Assembly (NCBI RefSeq): GCF_900178525.1
Contig: NZ_FXDJ01000006.1
Location: forward strand, 248,001-312,000
Reading direction: 5' to 3'
Origin: Massilibacteroides vaginae
Lineage (GTDB): Bacteria; Bacteroidota; Bacteroidia; Bacteroidales; Tannerellaceae
DNA: 64,000 nucleotides
The notes beneath the pieces are model-generated. The model ran no database searches, was not told the DNA's origin, and saw only the letters and a program-made list of their open reading frames with translations. This document shows, in pieces, positions 24,413 to 34,312 of this stretch (its first letter is position 1; every line of letters begins with the position of its first letter). The position numbers were made by a program, and so were the translations under genes.

Positions 24413-27400
24413 ATGAAGAAAGATTTAATGCTTACTGTGATACAAAAAAGATGGGTAGTACTGTGCCTGTTTGTATTGCTATGCGTATTCGGATATTACT
24501 CCTGGAAACAATTGTCGATAGAGGCTTATCCCGACATTGCCGATGTTACATCGCAAGTGGTAACCCAAGTGCCCGGATTGGCAGCAGAAGAAGTTGAACA
24601 GCAAATAACCATCCCCTTGGAACGAGCATTGAACGGTATGCCCGGCATGCATGTAATGCGTAGCAAAAGTACATTCGGGCTGTCAATGATCACCCTGGTT
24701 TTTGATGATGGTATAGAAGATTACTGGAGCCGCCAACGTGTGCAGGAACGACTCAACGAAGTAGAACTTCCGTATGGGGCAATCCCCGGACTTGATCCGT
24801 TGACTTCTCCTACAGGCGAGATTTACCGTTACATCATAGAAAGCGACAAACACTCCCTGCGCGAACTTACCGATCTGCAAAACTGGGTAATCATACCCCG
24901 GATAAAAGAGGTTCCGGGCGTGGCCGACGTTAGCAATTTCGGAGGAATAACCACCCAATACCAGATTGAAATAGATCCGCTTAAATTAGAGCAATACGGT
25001 TTGTCGCTCGATGAGGTAATGGAGGCTATCGAAAACAACAACTCCAACGTTGGAGGCAGCATGCTGAACCGGGGAGATTTAGGATATGTTGTACGGGGAA
25101 TCGGACAGATAACAAGTCTTGAAGATTTAGGCAGAATAGTGGTCAGCTCGGAAAAAGGCGTACCCATCTTTCTGAATGATCTGGGGAAGGTTAAATACGG
25201 AAACCTCGAAAGAAAGGGCGTTCAGGGATACTCAGACCGTAGCCGCGAGTATTCGGAAACGGTTGCCGGCATCGTGTTGCTTTTAAAACACGAGAACCCT
25301 TCGGTAGTGCTTGAAGGAATCAGTGAGGCTGTTGAAGAACTAAACAGGAATATATTGCCGGAAGGTGTGCATATACATACCTATCTGGACAGAACAGAAT
25401 TGGTAGACACCACGCTGAATACGGTTTCACGAACACTCCTCGAAGGAATGCTTTTGGTAGTGGTTGTACTTATTCTATTTCTGGGCAGCTGGCGTGGAGC
25501 ACTGCTTGTGGCATTAACCATTCCTTTTTCGTTGCTTATTGCTTTTATCCTGATGTACTTTACGGATATACCGGCAAATCTGCTTTCTCTGGGTGCAATC
25601 GACTTCGGGATAATTGTTGACGGAGCTATTGTGATGATGGAAACCATCCTTAAAAAACGCGAAGATCATCCGAATATACAGCTGGAAGAAGACAACATCG
25701 CCAAACGGGTAAAGGAGGTTGCCAAACCGATTGCTTTTGCTACTATCATTATTATCACAGCCTACTTACCCTTATTTGCATTCGAAAGAGTAGAGCGAAA
25801 ACTGTTTACGCCGATGGCATTTACGGTCGGTTATGCGTTATTAGGGGCACTGTTGGTCGCGTTATTCCTGATACCCGGCATTGGATATGCATTGTATCGG
25901 AAGCCAAGAAAAATATATCAGAATAAATGGCTCGAGAAATTAACACTGAAATATGCTGAAACAGTCAATAAGATTCTGGATAAACCTAAGCAAGTAATTG
26001 TAGCGGTTGTGGCCATATTTATAGCGGCGATCGGACTTACGACTTATGTCGGAAAAGATTTCCTTCCAACGCTTGACGAAGGTTCTATCTGGCTGCAAGT
26101 AAACCTGCCTCCCGGCATAACGGTAGAAAAATCCCGTGAACTATCTGAAACACTCCGTCAGCGCACGATGAAATATCCCGAAATTACTTATGTAGCGGTA
26201 CAGGCCGGACGCAACGATGACGGAACCGATCCATGGACAGCTTCTCATTTTGAAGTGTCGGTAGGCATCAAGCCTTACAGTGAATGGCCAAGCGGCAAGA
26301 CGAAAGACGATCTGATTAACGAACTGTCTCGGGAATACGAAAGCATGCCCGGTTTTAAAGTAGGATTCAGTCAACCTATGATAGACGGTGTAATGGATAA
26401 AATTGCCGGTGCACACAGTGAGTTGGTAGTAAAAGTGTATGGAAACGATTTCAAAGAAACCCGGCGAATAGCCGAAGATATTCTTGAAACACTTAAAAAG
26501 GTAGACGGCGCAGTAGATCTGGATATAGACCAGGAACCACCTCTACCACAGTTGCAAGTGCACATGAACAGGGATGCCATTGCGCGATACGGATTAAACA
26601 TAGCCGATGTAAGCAATCTGATAGAGGTAGCCATCGGTGGTAAAGCCATATCGCAATTGTACCAGAATGACAGGGTGTATGATATAACCTGCAAGTATAT
26701 TGAAAGTGCCCGTGACACCCCCGAAAAAATCAAGAACCTGACACTTACATCGTCTACAGGAGCTAAGATTCCGTTGTCGCAAGTGGCAGAGGTAAGGCTG
26801 AGCACTGGTGAAAGCACCATTACACGCGAAATGAATAAAAGACACCTGACAGTAAAACTGAATCTGCGGGGGCGTGACTTATCTTCTTTCTTGCAAGATG
26901 CACAAACGGCTATTGAGAAAAATGTAAGCTATGATCACGACAAATATCAGGTAAAATGGGGCGGACAATTTGAAAACCAAAACAGAGCCTATTCTCGATT
27001 GGCTATTATTGTTCCGTTGGCATTAGCCATTATGTTCATGCTGCTTTATACCGCATTCGGCAAATTCCGTCAGGCAGGATTAGTATTGATGATTGTTCCT
27101 TTGGCCTTGTTTGGCGGCATGTTGGCTTTGAATGTAAGAGGAATGACACTCAATGTGTCGTCGGCAGTAGGTTTCATTGCTTTATTCGGTGTGGCTATCC
27201 AAAACGGAGTGCTTATGATATCACACATAAACGGATTGCGCAAAAACGGGTTCAGTCTGTTAAAAGCCGTGAAAGACGGAGCGCGCCACCGGTTTCGTCC
27301 TATTCTGATGACCGCAACGGTAGCCATACTTGGTTTACTTCCGGCATCATTGGCTACTGGCATCGGTTCGGATGTGCAACGCCCTTTAGCAACAGTTATA

Positions 27401-27517
27401 GTTTATGGACTGATGTTCTCTACTATCATTACATTATTCGCCCTTCCTGCTTTCTACTATCTGATTGAAAGGAAAGCCGGAAGAGATCAAGAACCCAAAA
27501 ACAGCGATAAATTATGA
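24413..27517 (+). CDS. Heavy-metal efflux RND pump (CzcA/CusA family)
   Basis: The 1034-residue inner-membrane antiporter has twelve predicted helices and two large periplasmic loops. The start (QLSIEAYPDIADVTSQVVTQVPG) is that of HME-RND pumps, and the fourth-helix proton-relay motif reads DFGIIVDGAIVMMET from D397. This resembles the DFG-x3-D type of divalent-cation exporters (Zn/Co/Cd/Ni), except that the usual final EN is ET. It lacks the pattern I would expect for Cu/Ag pumps. The last four bases overlap the outer-membrane channel gene (ATGA). Divalent metal as substrate is inferred. Confidence 0.93.
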   Translation: MKKDLMLTVIQKRWVVLCLFVLLCVFGYYSWKQLSIEAYPDIADVTSQVVTQVPGLAAEEVEQQITIPLERALNGMPGMHVMRSKSTFGLSMITLVFDDGIEDYWSRQRVQERLNEVELPYGAIPGLDPLTSPTGEIYRYIIESDKHSLRELTDLQNWVIIPRIKEVPGVADVSNFGGITTQYQIEIDPLKLEQYGLSLDEVMEAIENNNSNVGGSMLNRGDLGYVVRGIGQITSLEDLGRIVVSSEKGVPIFLNDLGKVKYGNLERKGVQGYSDRSREYSETVAGIVLLLKHENPSVVLEGISEAVEELNRNILPEGVHIHTYLDRTELVDTTLNTVSRTLLEGMLLVVVVLILFLGSWRGALLVALTIPFSLLIAFILMYFTDIPANLLSLGAIDFGIIVDGAIVMMETILKKREDHPNIQLEEDNIAKRVKEVAKPIAFATIIIITAYLPLFAFERVERKLFTPMAFTVGYALLGALLVALFLIPGIGYALYRKPRKIYQNKWLEKLTLKYAETVNKILDKPKQVIVAVVAIFIAAIGLTTYVGKDFLPTLDEGSIWLQVNLPPGITVEKSRELSETLRQRTMKYPEITYVAVQAGRNDDGTDPWTASHFEVSVGIKPYSEWPSGKTKDDLINELSREYESMPGFKVGFSQPMIDGVMDKIAGAHSELVVKVYGNDFKETRRIAEDILETLKKVDGAVDLDIDQEPPLPQLQVHMNRDAIARYGLNIADVSNLIEVAIGGKAISQLYQNDRVYDITCKYIESARDTPEKIKNLTLTSSTGAKIPLSQVAEVRLSTGESTITREMNKRHLTVKLNLRGRDLSSFLQDAQTAIEKNVSYDHDKYQVKWGGQFENQNRAYSRLAIIVPLALAIMFMLLYTAFGKFRQAGLVLMIVPLALFGGMLALNVRGMTLNVSSAVGFIALFGVAIQNGVLMISHINGLRKNGFSLLKAVKDGARHRFRPILMTATVAILGLLPASLATGIGSDVQRPLATVIVYGLMFSTIITLFALPAFYYLIERKAGRDQEPKNSDKL

Positions 27518-28764
27518 AGACTAACAGCAAATATACAACCATACTGATTTTTGTTTTTTTATTGAGTTTTGTATCCTACACAAGGGCACAAGAGTCCATG
27601 GAGCAAGCAACTGCAAACTTATCATTTCAGGAATATCTGAATCAGGTAGGGAAAAGCAACCTCAACTATCTGGCCGAAAAATACAATGTAAGCATTGCCG
27701 ATGCCGAAGTAATTGCCCAAAAGGTTTTGCCCGATCCTGAAGTTACATTCGAAGGGGCAAACGAAAATTTCTCGATGGGACTTGGTTATACCCTTGAGTT
27801 AGGTAATAAAAGAGGCGCCCGGGTACGTTTGGCAAAAAGTCAGGCCGATCTGGAGAAACTGGCGCTGGAGTATTACTACCAGGAATTACGCGCCGAAGCG
27901 GCCGATTTATACCTGGAAGCCATGCAGCAACGTGAACTTTTAGAGGTAAAGAAGAGTTCTTATGCATATATGCTTGAACTGAGCAATTCGGACAGCATCC
28001 GTTTTCGTTTAGGCGAAATCACCGAAATAGATGCACGGCAGTCTAAATTAGAAGCGGCAACCCTCCTGAACGAAGTGTTTGAACAGGAGGCGGCTTATAA
28101 GTCGGCATTGGCAACACTTAATCAATATATGGGACAAACAACACTCTCATTGATGAATCTTTCGGGCAAATGGACGAATATAGACCGGGATTATTTATTG
28201 CCGGAATTGATTGCAACCGGGTTGACCAATCGGGTAGACTTGTATGCCGCCCGTAAAAACATTGAGGTAGCCGGCAACCAATACAAACTGGTGAAAGCCG
28301 AACGAAAAATGGATCTGGGGCTTTCGGTTAGTTACGAAAGAGACTGGCACGGATTTTTACCACCGGCCGGATCGGTAACAGCGGGCGTGTCGATTCCGCT
28401 TCAGTTTTCGAACCGGAATAAAGGGGCACTAAAAGCGGCCAATTACAGTATAGAACAAACCAAAGTGCAGAAACAAAATACAGAACTGCAAATTCAGACA
28501 GAAATCGCCCAGGCTTTTTTTCTGTTTGAAGCCGCCCGAAAAAAAGCAGAACAATACCGGACAGGCTTATTGGAAGATGCTAAAAAAGTGCTGGACGGGA
28601 TGGTCTATAAATACCAGAGAGGAGAAAGCGATATAACAGATGTTCTTATCGCGCAGCGCACCTATAATGAAGTGCGCGAACTGTATCTGGAAACAACAAA
28701 AGGCTTTGCTTCGTCGTTGGTTGCATTACAAAAAGCGTGTGGTATATGGGATATTGATTTTTAG
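27514..28764 (+). CDS. TolC-family outer-membrane efflux channel (CzcC-like)
   Basis: The 416-residue protein has a signal peptide (ending near SYTRAQES), a periplasmic alpha-barrel built of two repeated helical halves with many coiled-coil heptads, and the TolC-family pattern VLPDPEVTFEGANENFSMGLGYTLELGNKRGAR and its second-half echo VSIPLQFSNRNKGALKAA. It completes the tripartite metal exporter with the two preceding genes and overlaps the pump gene by ATGA. Confidence 0.9.
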   Translation: MKTNSKYTTILIFVFLLSFVSYTRAQESMEQATANLSFQEYLNQVGKSNLNYLAEKYNVSIADAEVIAQKVLPDPEVTFEGANENFSMGLGYTLELGNKRGARVRLAKSQADLEKLALEYYYQELRAEAADLYLEAMQQRELLEVKKSSYAYMLELSNSDSIRFRLGEITEIDARQSKLEAATLLNEVFEQEAAYKSALATLNQYMGQTTLSLMNLSGKWTNIDRDYLLPELIATGLTNRVDLYAARKNIEVAGNQYKLVKAERKMDLGLSVSYERDWHGFLPPAGSVTAGVSIPLQFSNRNKGALKAANYSIEQTKVQKQNTELQIQTEIAQAFFLFEAARKKAEQYRTGLLEDAKKVLDGMVYKYQRGESDITDVLIAQRTYNEVRELYLETTKGFASSLVALQKACGIWDIDF

Positions 28765-28772
28765 ATTTTAAG

Positions 28773-28780
28773 TATCTTTG
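28773..28780 (+). promoter_or_regulatory. Candidate internal promoter before the response regulator
   Basis: TATCTTTG, an exact -7 match, lies in the 37-bp gap between the channel gene and the response regulator. A weak TTGATTT lies about 20 bp upstream. It may give basal expression of the two-component system independent of mgtA. Confidence 0.4.
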
Positions 28781-28801
28781 TTTCAATAGAATCTGTGGAA
28801 T

Positions 28802-29491
28802 ATGAGAAAAATACTTGTTATTGAAGATGAAAAAAGAATAGCCGAACTCTTGGGTAAGGGGTTAACCGAGTTCGGCTTTGAGGTTACCCTTGCATTTGAT
28901 GGTGATATCGGGAAACGTCTTATCAGCGCAAACTTGTATGATCTGATTATTACAGATATTATTCTTCCACATCACAATGGATTCGAAATCACAAAGTTTG
29001 CGAAAGAAAAGTATCCGCATGTGCCTGTAATTATGCTTACAGCCTTGGGAGCTACCGACGATAAACTGGATGGTTTTGATGCAGGAGCAGATGATTATAT
29101 GGTTAAGCCATTCGATTTAAGAGAACTGAACGCACGTATTAATGTATTATTAAAGAGAAACAACAATCAACCTGAAAACACAATACCGGACGAACTAAAG
29201 TACGACGATTTATGTATGCACGTAAACACCCGCACAGTATTCCGGTCGGGCAAAGAGATAAGACTCACCCCGAAAGAATTCAACTTACTGAAGTATCTGA
29301 TGGAAAACCCGGAAAGGGTATTGCCGCGAGCCGAAATAGCCGAAAGGGTTTGGGACACGCACTTTGACACCGGAACAAATTTCATTGATGTTTACATCAA
29401 TTACTTACGACGAAAAATAGATAAAGATTTCGACAACAAACTTATCCATACAAATCCCGGAGTTGGGTTTATACTTAAAACAGAAACATGA
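28802..29491 (+). CDS. OmpR/PhoB-family response regulator
   Basis: The 229-residue protein has a receiver domain (acidic pocket E8-D9, phosphoacceptor D52 in YDLIITDIILP, conserved VKPFD Lys near residue 102) and a C-terminal winged-helix DNA-binding domain (KEIRLTPKEFNLLKYLMENPERVLPRAEIAERVWDTHFDTGTNFIDVYINYLRRKID). OmpR-family proteins bind direct repeats spaced about 11 bp, which is what stands before mgtA. It overlaps the kinase gene by four bases and ends the efflux block. Confidence 0.94.
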   Translation: MRKILVIEDEKRIAELLGKGLTEFGFEVTLAFDGDIGKRLISANLYDLIITDIILPHHNGFEITKFAKEKYPHVPVIMLTALGATDDKLDGFDAGADDYMVKPFDLRELNARINVLLKRNNNQPENTIPDELKYDDLCMHVNTRTVFRSGKEIRLTPKEFNLLKYLMENPERVLPRAEIAERVWDTHFDTGTNFIDVYINYLRRKIDKDFDNKLIHTNPGVGFILKTET

Positions 29492-30855
29492 AAATAAAAA
29501 CCAAGATAGCACTCCGATACTCGGTGGTAACAGCCGTGCTGATGGCTATTTTCGCAACCGTCATCTACCTGGTAACTGCACATAACCGTGAGGTAGAGTT
29601 TTATAAAAACCTCTATCGGGAAGGGGTATCCAAAGCCAGTTTATTTTTTGAGGCTAAAGCCAGTCCCGAAACGATGCACTCTATTTATAAAAATAATATC
29701 GAATACATTGATGAGGTAGAAGTCGCTATTTACGACACTGAAATAAACTTGCTTTATCATGATGCCAAAGATATCGACATCGTGAAAGAAACGCCCCAAC
29801 TGATTCAGAACATTGCGGCAAACAATAAGGATTATACGTTTTATGTAGGTAAATATCAAGCGGTAGGTTTTCTGTTTAACTACAACAACGCTCACTATAT
29901 TGTAACAGCAGCAGCCTACGACGGCTATGGCTACAGCAAACTTCATAATCTGGTAATTAACCTGATTGCCCTGACCATTATATCTATTATTATTTTATTT
30001 ATCCTCGGCTATTTTCTTGCTCGAAGGGCATTGCAACCGGTATCCGATATTTCCGGGAAAATGAAAAATATTACAGCCAACAATTTAGACCTACGCATTT
30101 CAGGGTATAACGACAACGACGAGTTCGGTGAACTGGCTGCTTCATTCAACAAAAGTCTGGATATAATAGAATCGTCTTTCGAATCGCAGAAAATGTTTGT
30201 CAGCAACACATCGCATGAACTGCGTACTCCACTGGCAACATTGGTCGGAGAGATTGATTTCGCCTTGCTGAAAGAGCGTACGGTAGAAGAGTATATCGAA
30301 ACGCTTCGCAATTCCAAACTCGATGTAACCCGGCTGATAAAACTGGTAAATGGCCTTTTAGACCTGGCAAAAGCCGGTTACAATGAAAATAAAATAGCGA
30401 TGAGCGAAGTGCGTATTGACGAGATAGTTTTGGATGCTCGCACCTTTGTTTTGAAAGGAAATCCGGCCTATAAGATCGATGTGCAATTTACGCAAGCAAG
30501 CGAAGACGACACCGAGCTGACCATGCTGGGAAATGAATATCTACTGAAAACAGCTTTTATAAACTTAATGGAAAACAATTGTAAGTTTTCAGAAAACAAA
30601 ACCTCTACCGTCCTGATCTTTTCGGAAGGTAACTGTATTCATATCCATTTTTCCGATACGGGGATAGGTATCCACAAGGAAGAATTAAATACTATTTTCA
30701 AGCCGTTTTACAGAGGAAAGAACAAGAAATTTATTGACGGAAACGGAATCGGATTGGCGCTTGTAGATAAAGTTATCCGCATTCATAAAAGCAAGATCGA
30801 AGTTGATTCTGTTGTAAATTCGGGAACGATTTTTAAGGTCGAAATACCCTGCTGA
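29488..30855 (+). CDS. Sensor histidine kinase
   Basis: The 455-residue kinase has an N-terminal helix (about 8-30), a periplasmic sensor region (about 31-150), a second helix (about 155-178), HAMP (about 180-232), a HisKA domain with H243 in SHELRTPLATLVGEID, and an ATPase domain with N (MENNCKFSENK), DTGIGI and GNGIGLAL boxes. The layout resembles CzcS/CusS-like metal sensors, but the periplasmic region is not one I can assign to a ligand. It closes the same-strand array that starts at mgtA. Confidence 0.93.
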   Translation: MKIKTKIALRYSVVTAVLMAIFATVIYLVTAHNREVEFYKNLYREGVSKASLFFEAKASPETMHSIYKNNIEYIDEVEVAIYDTEINLLYHDAKDIDIVKETPQLIQNIAANNKDYTFYVGKYQAVGFLFNYNNAHYIVTAAAYDGYGYSKLHNLVINLIALTIISIIILFILGYFLARRALQPVSDISGKMKNITANNLDLRISGYNDNDEFGELAASFNKSLDIIESSFESQKMFVSNTSHELRTPLATLVGEIDFALLKERTVEEYIETLRNSKLDVTRLIKLVNGLLDLAKAGYNENKIAMSEVRIDEIVLDARTFVLKGNPAYKIDVQFTQASEDDTELTMLGNEYLLKTAFINLMENNCKFSENKTSTVLIFSEGNCIHIHFSDTGIGIHKEELNTIFKPFYRGKNKKFIDGNGIGLALVDKVIRIHKSKIEVDSVVNSGTIFKVEIPC

Positions 30856-30863
30856 AAAGTAAG

Positions 30864-30990
30864 GCGTTTTTTACATTACTATATGTTTAAAAAGATATCC
30901 TTTATTTTTCAAAAAATAACCTTTATGTTTGTAAAAATAACCTTTATGTTTTTCAGTATATACAACGATCTGATTTTCAGCAACATAAAA
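30864..30990 (+). repeat. 21-bp-unit dispersed element, copy 2
   Basis: Left end GCGTTTTTTACATTACTATATG, three 21-bp units in one direction, right end TGATTTTCAGCAACATAAAA. The ATG at 30883 begins a frame reading KISFIFQ, KITFMFV, KITFMFF, then SIYNDLIFSNI, and continues to a stop at 31084-31086 through the following terminator. It lies between the convergent kinase and phosphatase genes. Confidence 0.88.
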
Positions 30991-31012
30991 GAGGGGCAAA
31001 AAAGCACAAAAA

Positions 31013-31068
31013 AAAACTCAGGTTCCTCATTACCCATCCGAAAGAAGGGCATGAGAAACCTGAGTTTT
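31013..31068. terminator. Long bidirectional terminator
   Basis: An 18-bp stem, AAAACTCAGGTTCCTCAT with its partner 31051-31068, has one mismatch and a 20-base loop. A and T runs on both outer sides allow it to serve the kinase gene and the convergent phosphatase gene. Confidence 0.85.
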
Positions 31069-31096
31069 CACATTATCTATTATTAAATTTAAGCGA

Positions 31097-31885
31097 TTAT
31101 TTCGCTTTGCCTTTTTCTACATAACTCATATCGCCAAAAGACTCTAATGTAAACTTTCCGTCTTTGTAGGTTACTTTACATACGGCAGCATTGCCCATGT
31201 GACCCGCGTTAGGTTTCTTTCCATAACTATCCAGATCCGAAAGGAAAATTCCGATAGACATACCATGACCTACCATCAATACATTTCCTCCACCGTTCTT
31301 TGCTTGTTTCTCCGCAATTTCACGAATAGCCTTTTGTCCTCTTGCTTTTACGGCATCATAAGGTTCGCCAATGCCAAGAGTTTCTAATGCGGCAAAAGCA
31401 TCCACCATTTTCTTCATTAATGTAGGATCTTTCTCCAGGTCTGCCATCAATTCCGTATACGATTTATAACCAAGGCGAAGTGCAGCATCATTCCACATTC
31501 TAGGATTAAACTCCCCTTCATAACTACCGAAACAAGTTTCGCGCATTTGAGGTACTTCTGTAATCATCATTTCGTTTTGTCCTTTTGTATCTAATACGAT
31601 ACGTGCGGTTTGGCGAGCACGACCAAGGTCGCTGGAGTAGGCTGCTTTGAATATAATACCATCGCTTTTCAATCCCTTGCCCAAATATTCCGCAACCTCA
31701 ATTCCGGCAGGCGTAAGAGGAGTGTCTGCCCAGCCTTGAACACGGTCCATCGTATTCAAAATAGTCTTGCCATGGCGCGTAATATAGAGTGTTACCGTAT
31801 TATCTTTTGCATCTTTTTTTTGTGCAAAAGTAGTAGGAACAAAAGCTGACAGCATGAAGCCGATTAATAAAATGTAAGTTTTCAT
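31097..31885 (-). CDS. Periplasmic histidine phosphatase (PGM-like)
   Basis: The 262-residue protein has a signal peptide (to about SAFVPTTFAQ) and a histidine phosphatase superfamily domain: YITRHGKTILNTMDRVQGWADTPLT with the catalytic RHG, SDLGRARQTARIVL, and VGHGMSIGIF with the second His. The secreted form suggests dephosphorylation of an external or periplasmic phosphate ester. It is the last gene of the minus-strand locus that begins at 38054. It is not of the RHGxRxP phytase type. The substrate is unknown. Confidence 0.88.
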   Translation of the reverse strand: MKTYILLIGFMLSAFVPTTFAQKKDAKDNTVTLYITRHGKTILNTMDRVQGWADTPLTPAGIEVAEYLGKGLKSDGIIFKAAYSSDLGRARQTARIVLDTKGQNEMMITEVPQMRETCFGSYEGEFNPRMWNDAALRLGYKSYTELMADLEKDPTLMKKMVDAFAALETLGIGEPYDAVKARGQKAIREIAEKQAKNGGGNVLMVGHGMSIGIFLSDLDSYGKKPNAGHMGNAAVCKVTYKDGKFTLESFGDMSYVEKGKAK

Positions 31886-31923
31886 GATTATTTTATTTTT
31901 AAAGTTATAGATACTAACACATT

Positions 31924-34242
31924 TTAGAATCTGATTTTAGTTTTAAATTCGATTGTAAACGGACGGATATAGGTTCCTACTAAAGGTTTGTCGTATAGTG
32001 CTGTTGCTTGTTCGGCATTCGTGGTGTTTGTTCCCGAAATAGAACCCTGAGCACCGCTTTGGTTCAACAGATTGACAACGCTGATTCCGAAGTCTACATT
32101 TTTGTCGTACTTGTAGTTCAAGCCGGCAAAGGTTTCCCATCTTTCTTTAAAGATCAGTGTGTTGGGATAGTTCGCGTATTCTTTGCTAAAGTAGCGCGCG
32201 CTTCCCCAGATTCTGAATTTTCCGAACGTATAGCTTGGGTCGATTTCAATCAATGTTTTTGATACGCTACGTGCCACATTGTCGTTGTTGTTAACCTCTT
32301 GTCCCCAGCTGGTTGTAAACTCATAGTTCTTGTATTTAGGGTTTTGGAGGGTAAGCAACATGTGTAAGTCGAAGCCTTTGAATGGGCGGAACAACACGTC
32401 GGAAGTCCAACCGATTGTACTTACATCGTAGCTGATTGTTTTCTTATCTACCGCTCCGGTTACCGGATCGTTGAACGTTGAGTTGTTCTTGAAGTTTGTG
32501 CGTTTGATAGAGGTTACTTTAGAAACAAGACTAAGCATCGGGTGATTGAAATAAACTCCGGCTGCAAATCCAGGTATCTCACATTTGTCTATTTGAGGGT
32601 CGTCAGCACCTGCGTACATGCTTAATTTTCCGGCTTGTTGCAAATAATAAGCGTCGGCAAGGAATCCGAAATTCTGGAATGCTTTCCATGTTGCATTTGC
32701 TGTTACGCTAAAGTTGAACCAATCCTTCTTTACATCGGATGTTTTGCCCGAAACCCAGTTTGTTCCACCGGCTTTTCTGTCCTCTGCCGAATACCAGTCG
32801 CCATCAATGCGTTGCCACTCCAAACGAGTACCGGCGTCTACCGTAAACCTGTCGTTGATTTTCCACTTTTCGGTAGCTACTGCTGCCATTTTGTTTTCAA
32901 ATCCGTTATAATACTGCATAGCACCATTGTGTTTGCTATTACCACTTTTGTCGGTTTTACGTACCCACTGTCCGTTACCATCGGCATCCATGGTCCATTC
33001 ATCGTACACCAAAGAACGCGGATTGGGCGCTACATCAAACTGATAAGAATAGGTAGCCGAAGTTGCTTTATCTACATTGTAATACCAATTGTGCAAGCCT
33101 ACCATCCAATGATGATTCTCTGTTTTCTTACTTAATTCCACACGTGCCATCACGGTGTTTTTCTTTGATTTCGGCGAGAAGATCATCATGCCGTTTTGTA
33201 CATATCCTTCGTATGGAGCGTTGGGGCTGTCGGCATAATAGTATCTTTTATTTCCTGCCTTCAAGTCTGCCTCCGCCGCATTCGGATCTACGCTGGAAGT
33301 GATTGCCGTTAAGTATGGATTGTATAGTCCTGAATTAGAATACTGATAGCGGAATGTATAATCCAATATCATGCCATTACCTATTTGCTGATCACCCAAA
33401 ATATCGACTACGTGTGATGTGCTTCCTCCATCTTTCATGGCATCCCAAGCCACGGCTTCACCTGTCAAAGGATCGATTGCGTTAATCATCCCTGATTGTT
33501 CAAGGTACGAATCACGTCCGATACGGAAGCCCGGAAGTCTTGACACGCTACCGTCTTTATGATAGATATACGGACTTTGTTTGGCGTTGATGGATTCACT
33601 GTTTGCAAATTTGTACTGAATACCGATTTGTCCGGTTTCATACTTCTTATTCAGAAAGCCCTTGTAGATTTGCGTTTTATCTAAAAACGTAGAAATATTC
33701 GAACGGAAAGTTCCCGGGTCCATATTTAAAAAGGCAGTAGCCGAATAGTACCATCCGTTCTTCAACGGACCGCTTATATTAACATCACCTCTTAATAACC
33801 CAAAAGAGTTGGTGGTGAAACCGGCCGCGCCTTTCACAGTTTCTGTACCTCTATTGGTCCATGTGCTTACCGACACGCCAATGTCGCTGGCAAGCAAAGC
33901 CGTTTCGGATACATTCAGCACCTGAAATTTAGACACGCCGTTATCTTGTCTCCACACAGCAGTAGGCATCTGCCCCATAAAGTCATAAACCACCGGCAGT
34001 CCATTTTCCAACACAACCGTTCCGCCCACACTGGCAGGTAAACCAATATTTACAGCCCGGGGACCATTATCAGCCGATGCGTTTAGCATCACATTGGCAG
34101 TTCCTCCTGCCTTTTGAGCAACTTTTGCGGTGTCACTCTTTGCTGTCTCTGTGTTCTTCGTATTCGTCTGAGCCACCACAGTGGATGTGCCGAGAAATAC
34201 CAAAAGACTTGTTGCAAGAATAGATAGTTTTCTCTGTTTCAT
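31924..34242 (-). CDS. TonB-dependent receptor-like outer-membrane barrel
   Basis: The 772-residue protein has a signal peptide (MKQRKLSILATSLLVFLGTSTVVAQ), a Lys/Thr/Ala-rich linker, a plug-like part (about 60-170) and a long beta-barrel with aromatic-rich strands ending in FTIEFKTKIRF, the terminal Phe typical of outer-membrane proteins. Unlike the other receptors in this window it has no N-terminal carboxypeptidase-like domain. It lies between the GPH transporter gene (70 bp) and the phosphatase gene (38 bp) and probably imports the locus's substrate. Confidence 0.8.
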   Translation of the reverse strand: MKQRKLSILATSLLVFLGTSTVVAQTNTKNTETAKSDTAKVAQKAGGTANVMLNASADNGPRAVNIGLPASVGGTVVLENGLPVVYDFMGQMPTAVWRQDNGVSKFQVLNVSETALLASDIGVSVSTWTNRGTETVKGAAGFTTNSFGLLRGDVNISGPLKNGWYYSATAFLNMDPGTFRSNISTFLDKTQIYKGFLNKKYETGQIGIQYKFANSESINAKQSPYIYHKDGSVSRLPGFRIGRDSYLEQSGMINAIDPLTGEAVAWDAMKDGGSTSHVVDILGDQQIGNGMILDYTFRYQYSNSGLYNPYLTAITSSVDPNAAEADLKAGNKRYYYADSPNAPYEGYVQNGMMIFSPKSKKNTVMARVELSKKTENHHWMVGLHNWYYNVDKATSATYSYQFDVAPNPRSLVYDEWTMDADGNGQWVRKTDKSGNSKHNGAMQYYNGFENKMAAVATEKWKINDRFTVDAGTRLEWQRIDGDWYSAEDRKAGGTNWVSGKTSDVKKDWFNFSVTANATWKAFQNFGFLADAYYLQQAGKLSMYAGADDPQIDKCEIPGFAAGVYFNHPMLSLVSKVTSIKRTNFKNNSTFNDPVTGAVDKKTISYDVSTIGWTSDVLFRPFKGFDLHMLLTLQNPKYKNYEFTTSWGQEVNNNDNVARSVSKTLIEIDPSYTFGKFRIWGSARYFSKEYANYPNTLIFKERWETFAGLNYKYDKNVDFGISVVNLLNQSGAQGSISGTNTTNAEQATALYDKPLVGTYIRPFTIEFKTKIRF

Positions 34243-34312
34243 AGGTTTTAAAATATTAAAATAGTTATTAGTTCATTAAGAATTATATTTTGCCATGCGG
34301 CGATCTTAGGTG

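Noticed and set aside
31097-31885. Phytase (multiple inositol polyphosphate phosphatase) identity for the histidine phosphatase
   Set aside because: The motif is RHGKT with PGM-like surroundings, not the RHGxRxP of phytases.
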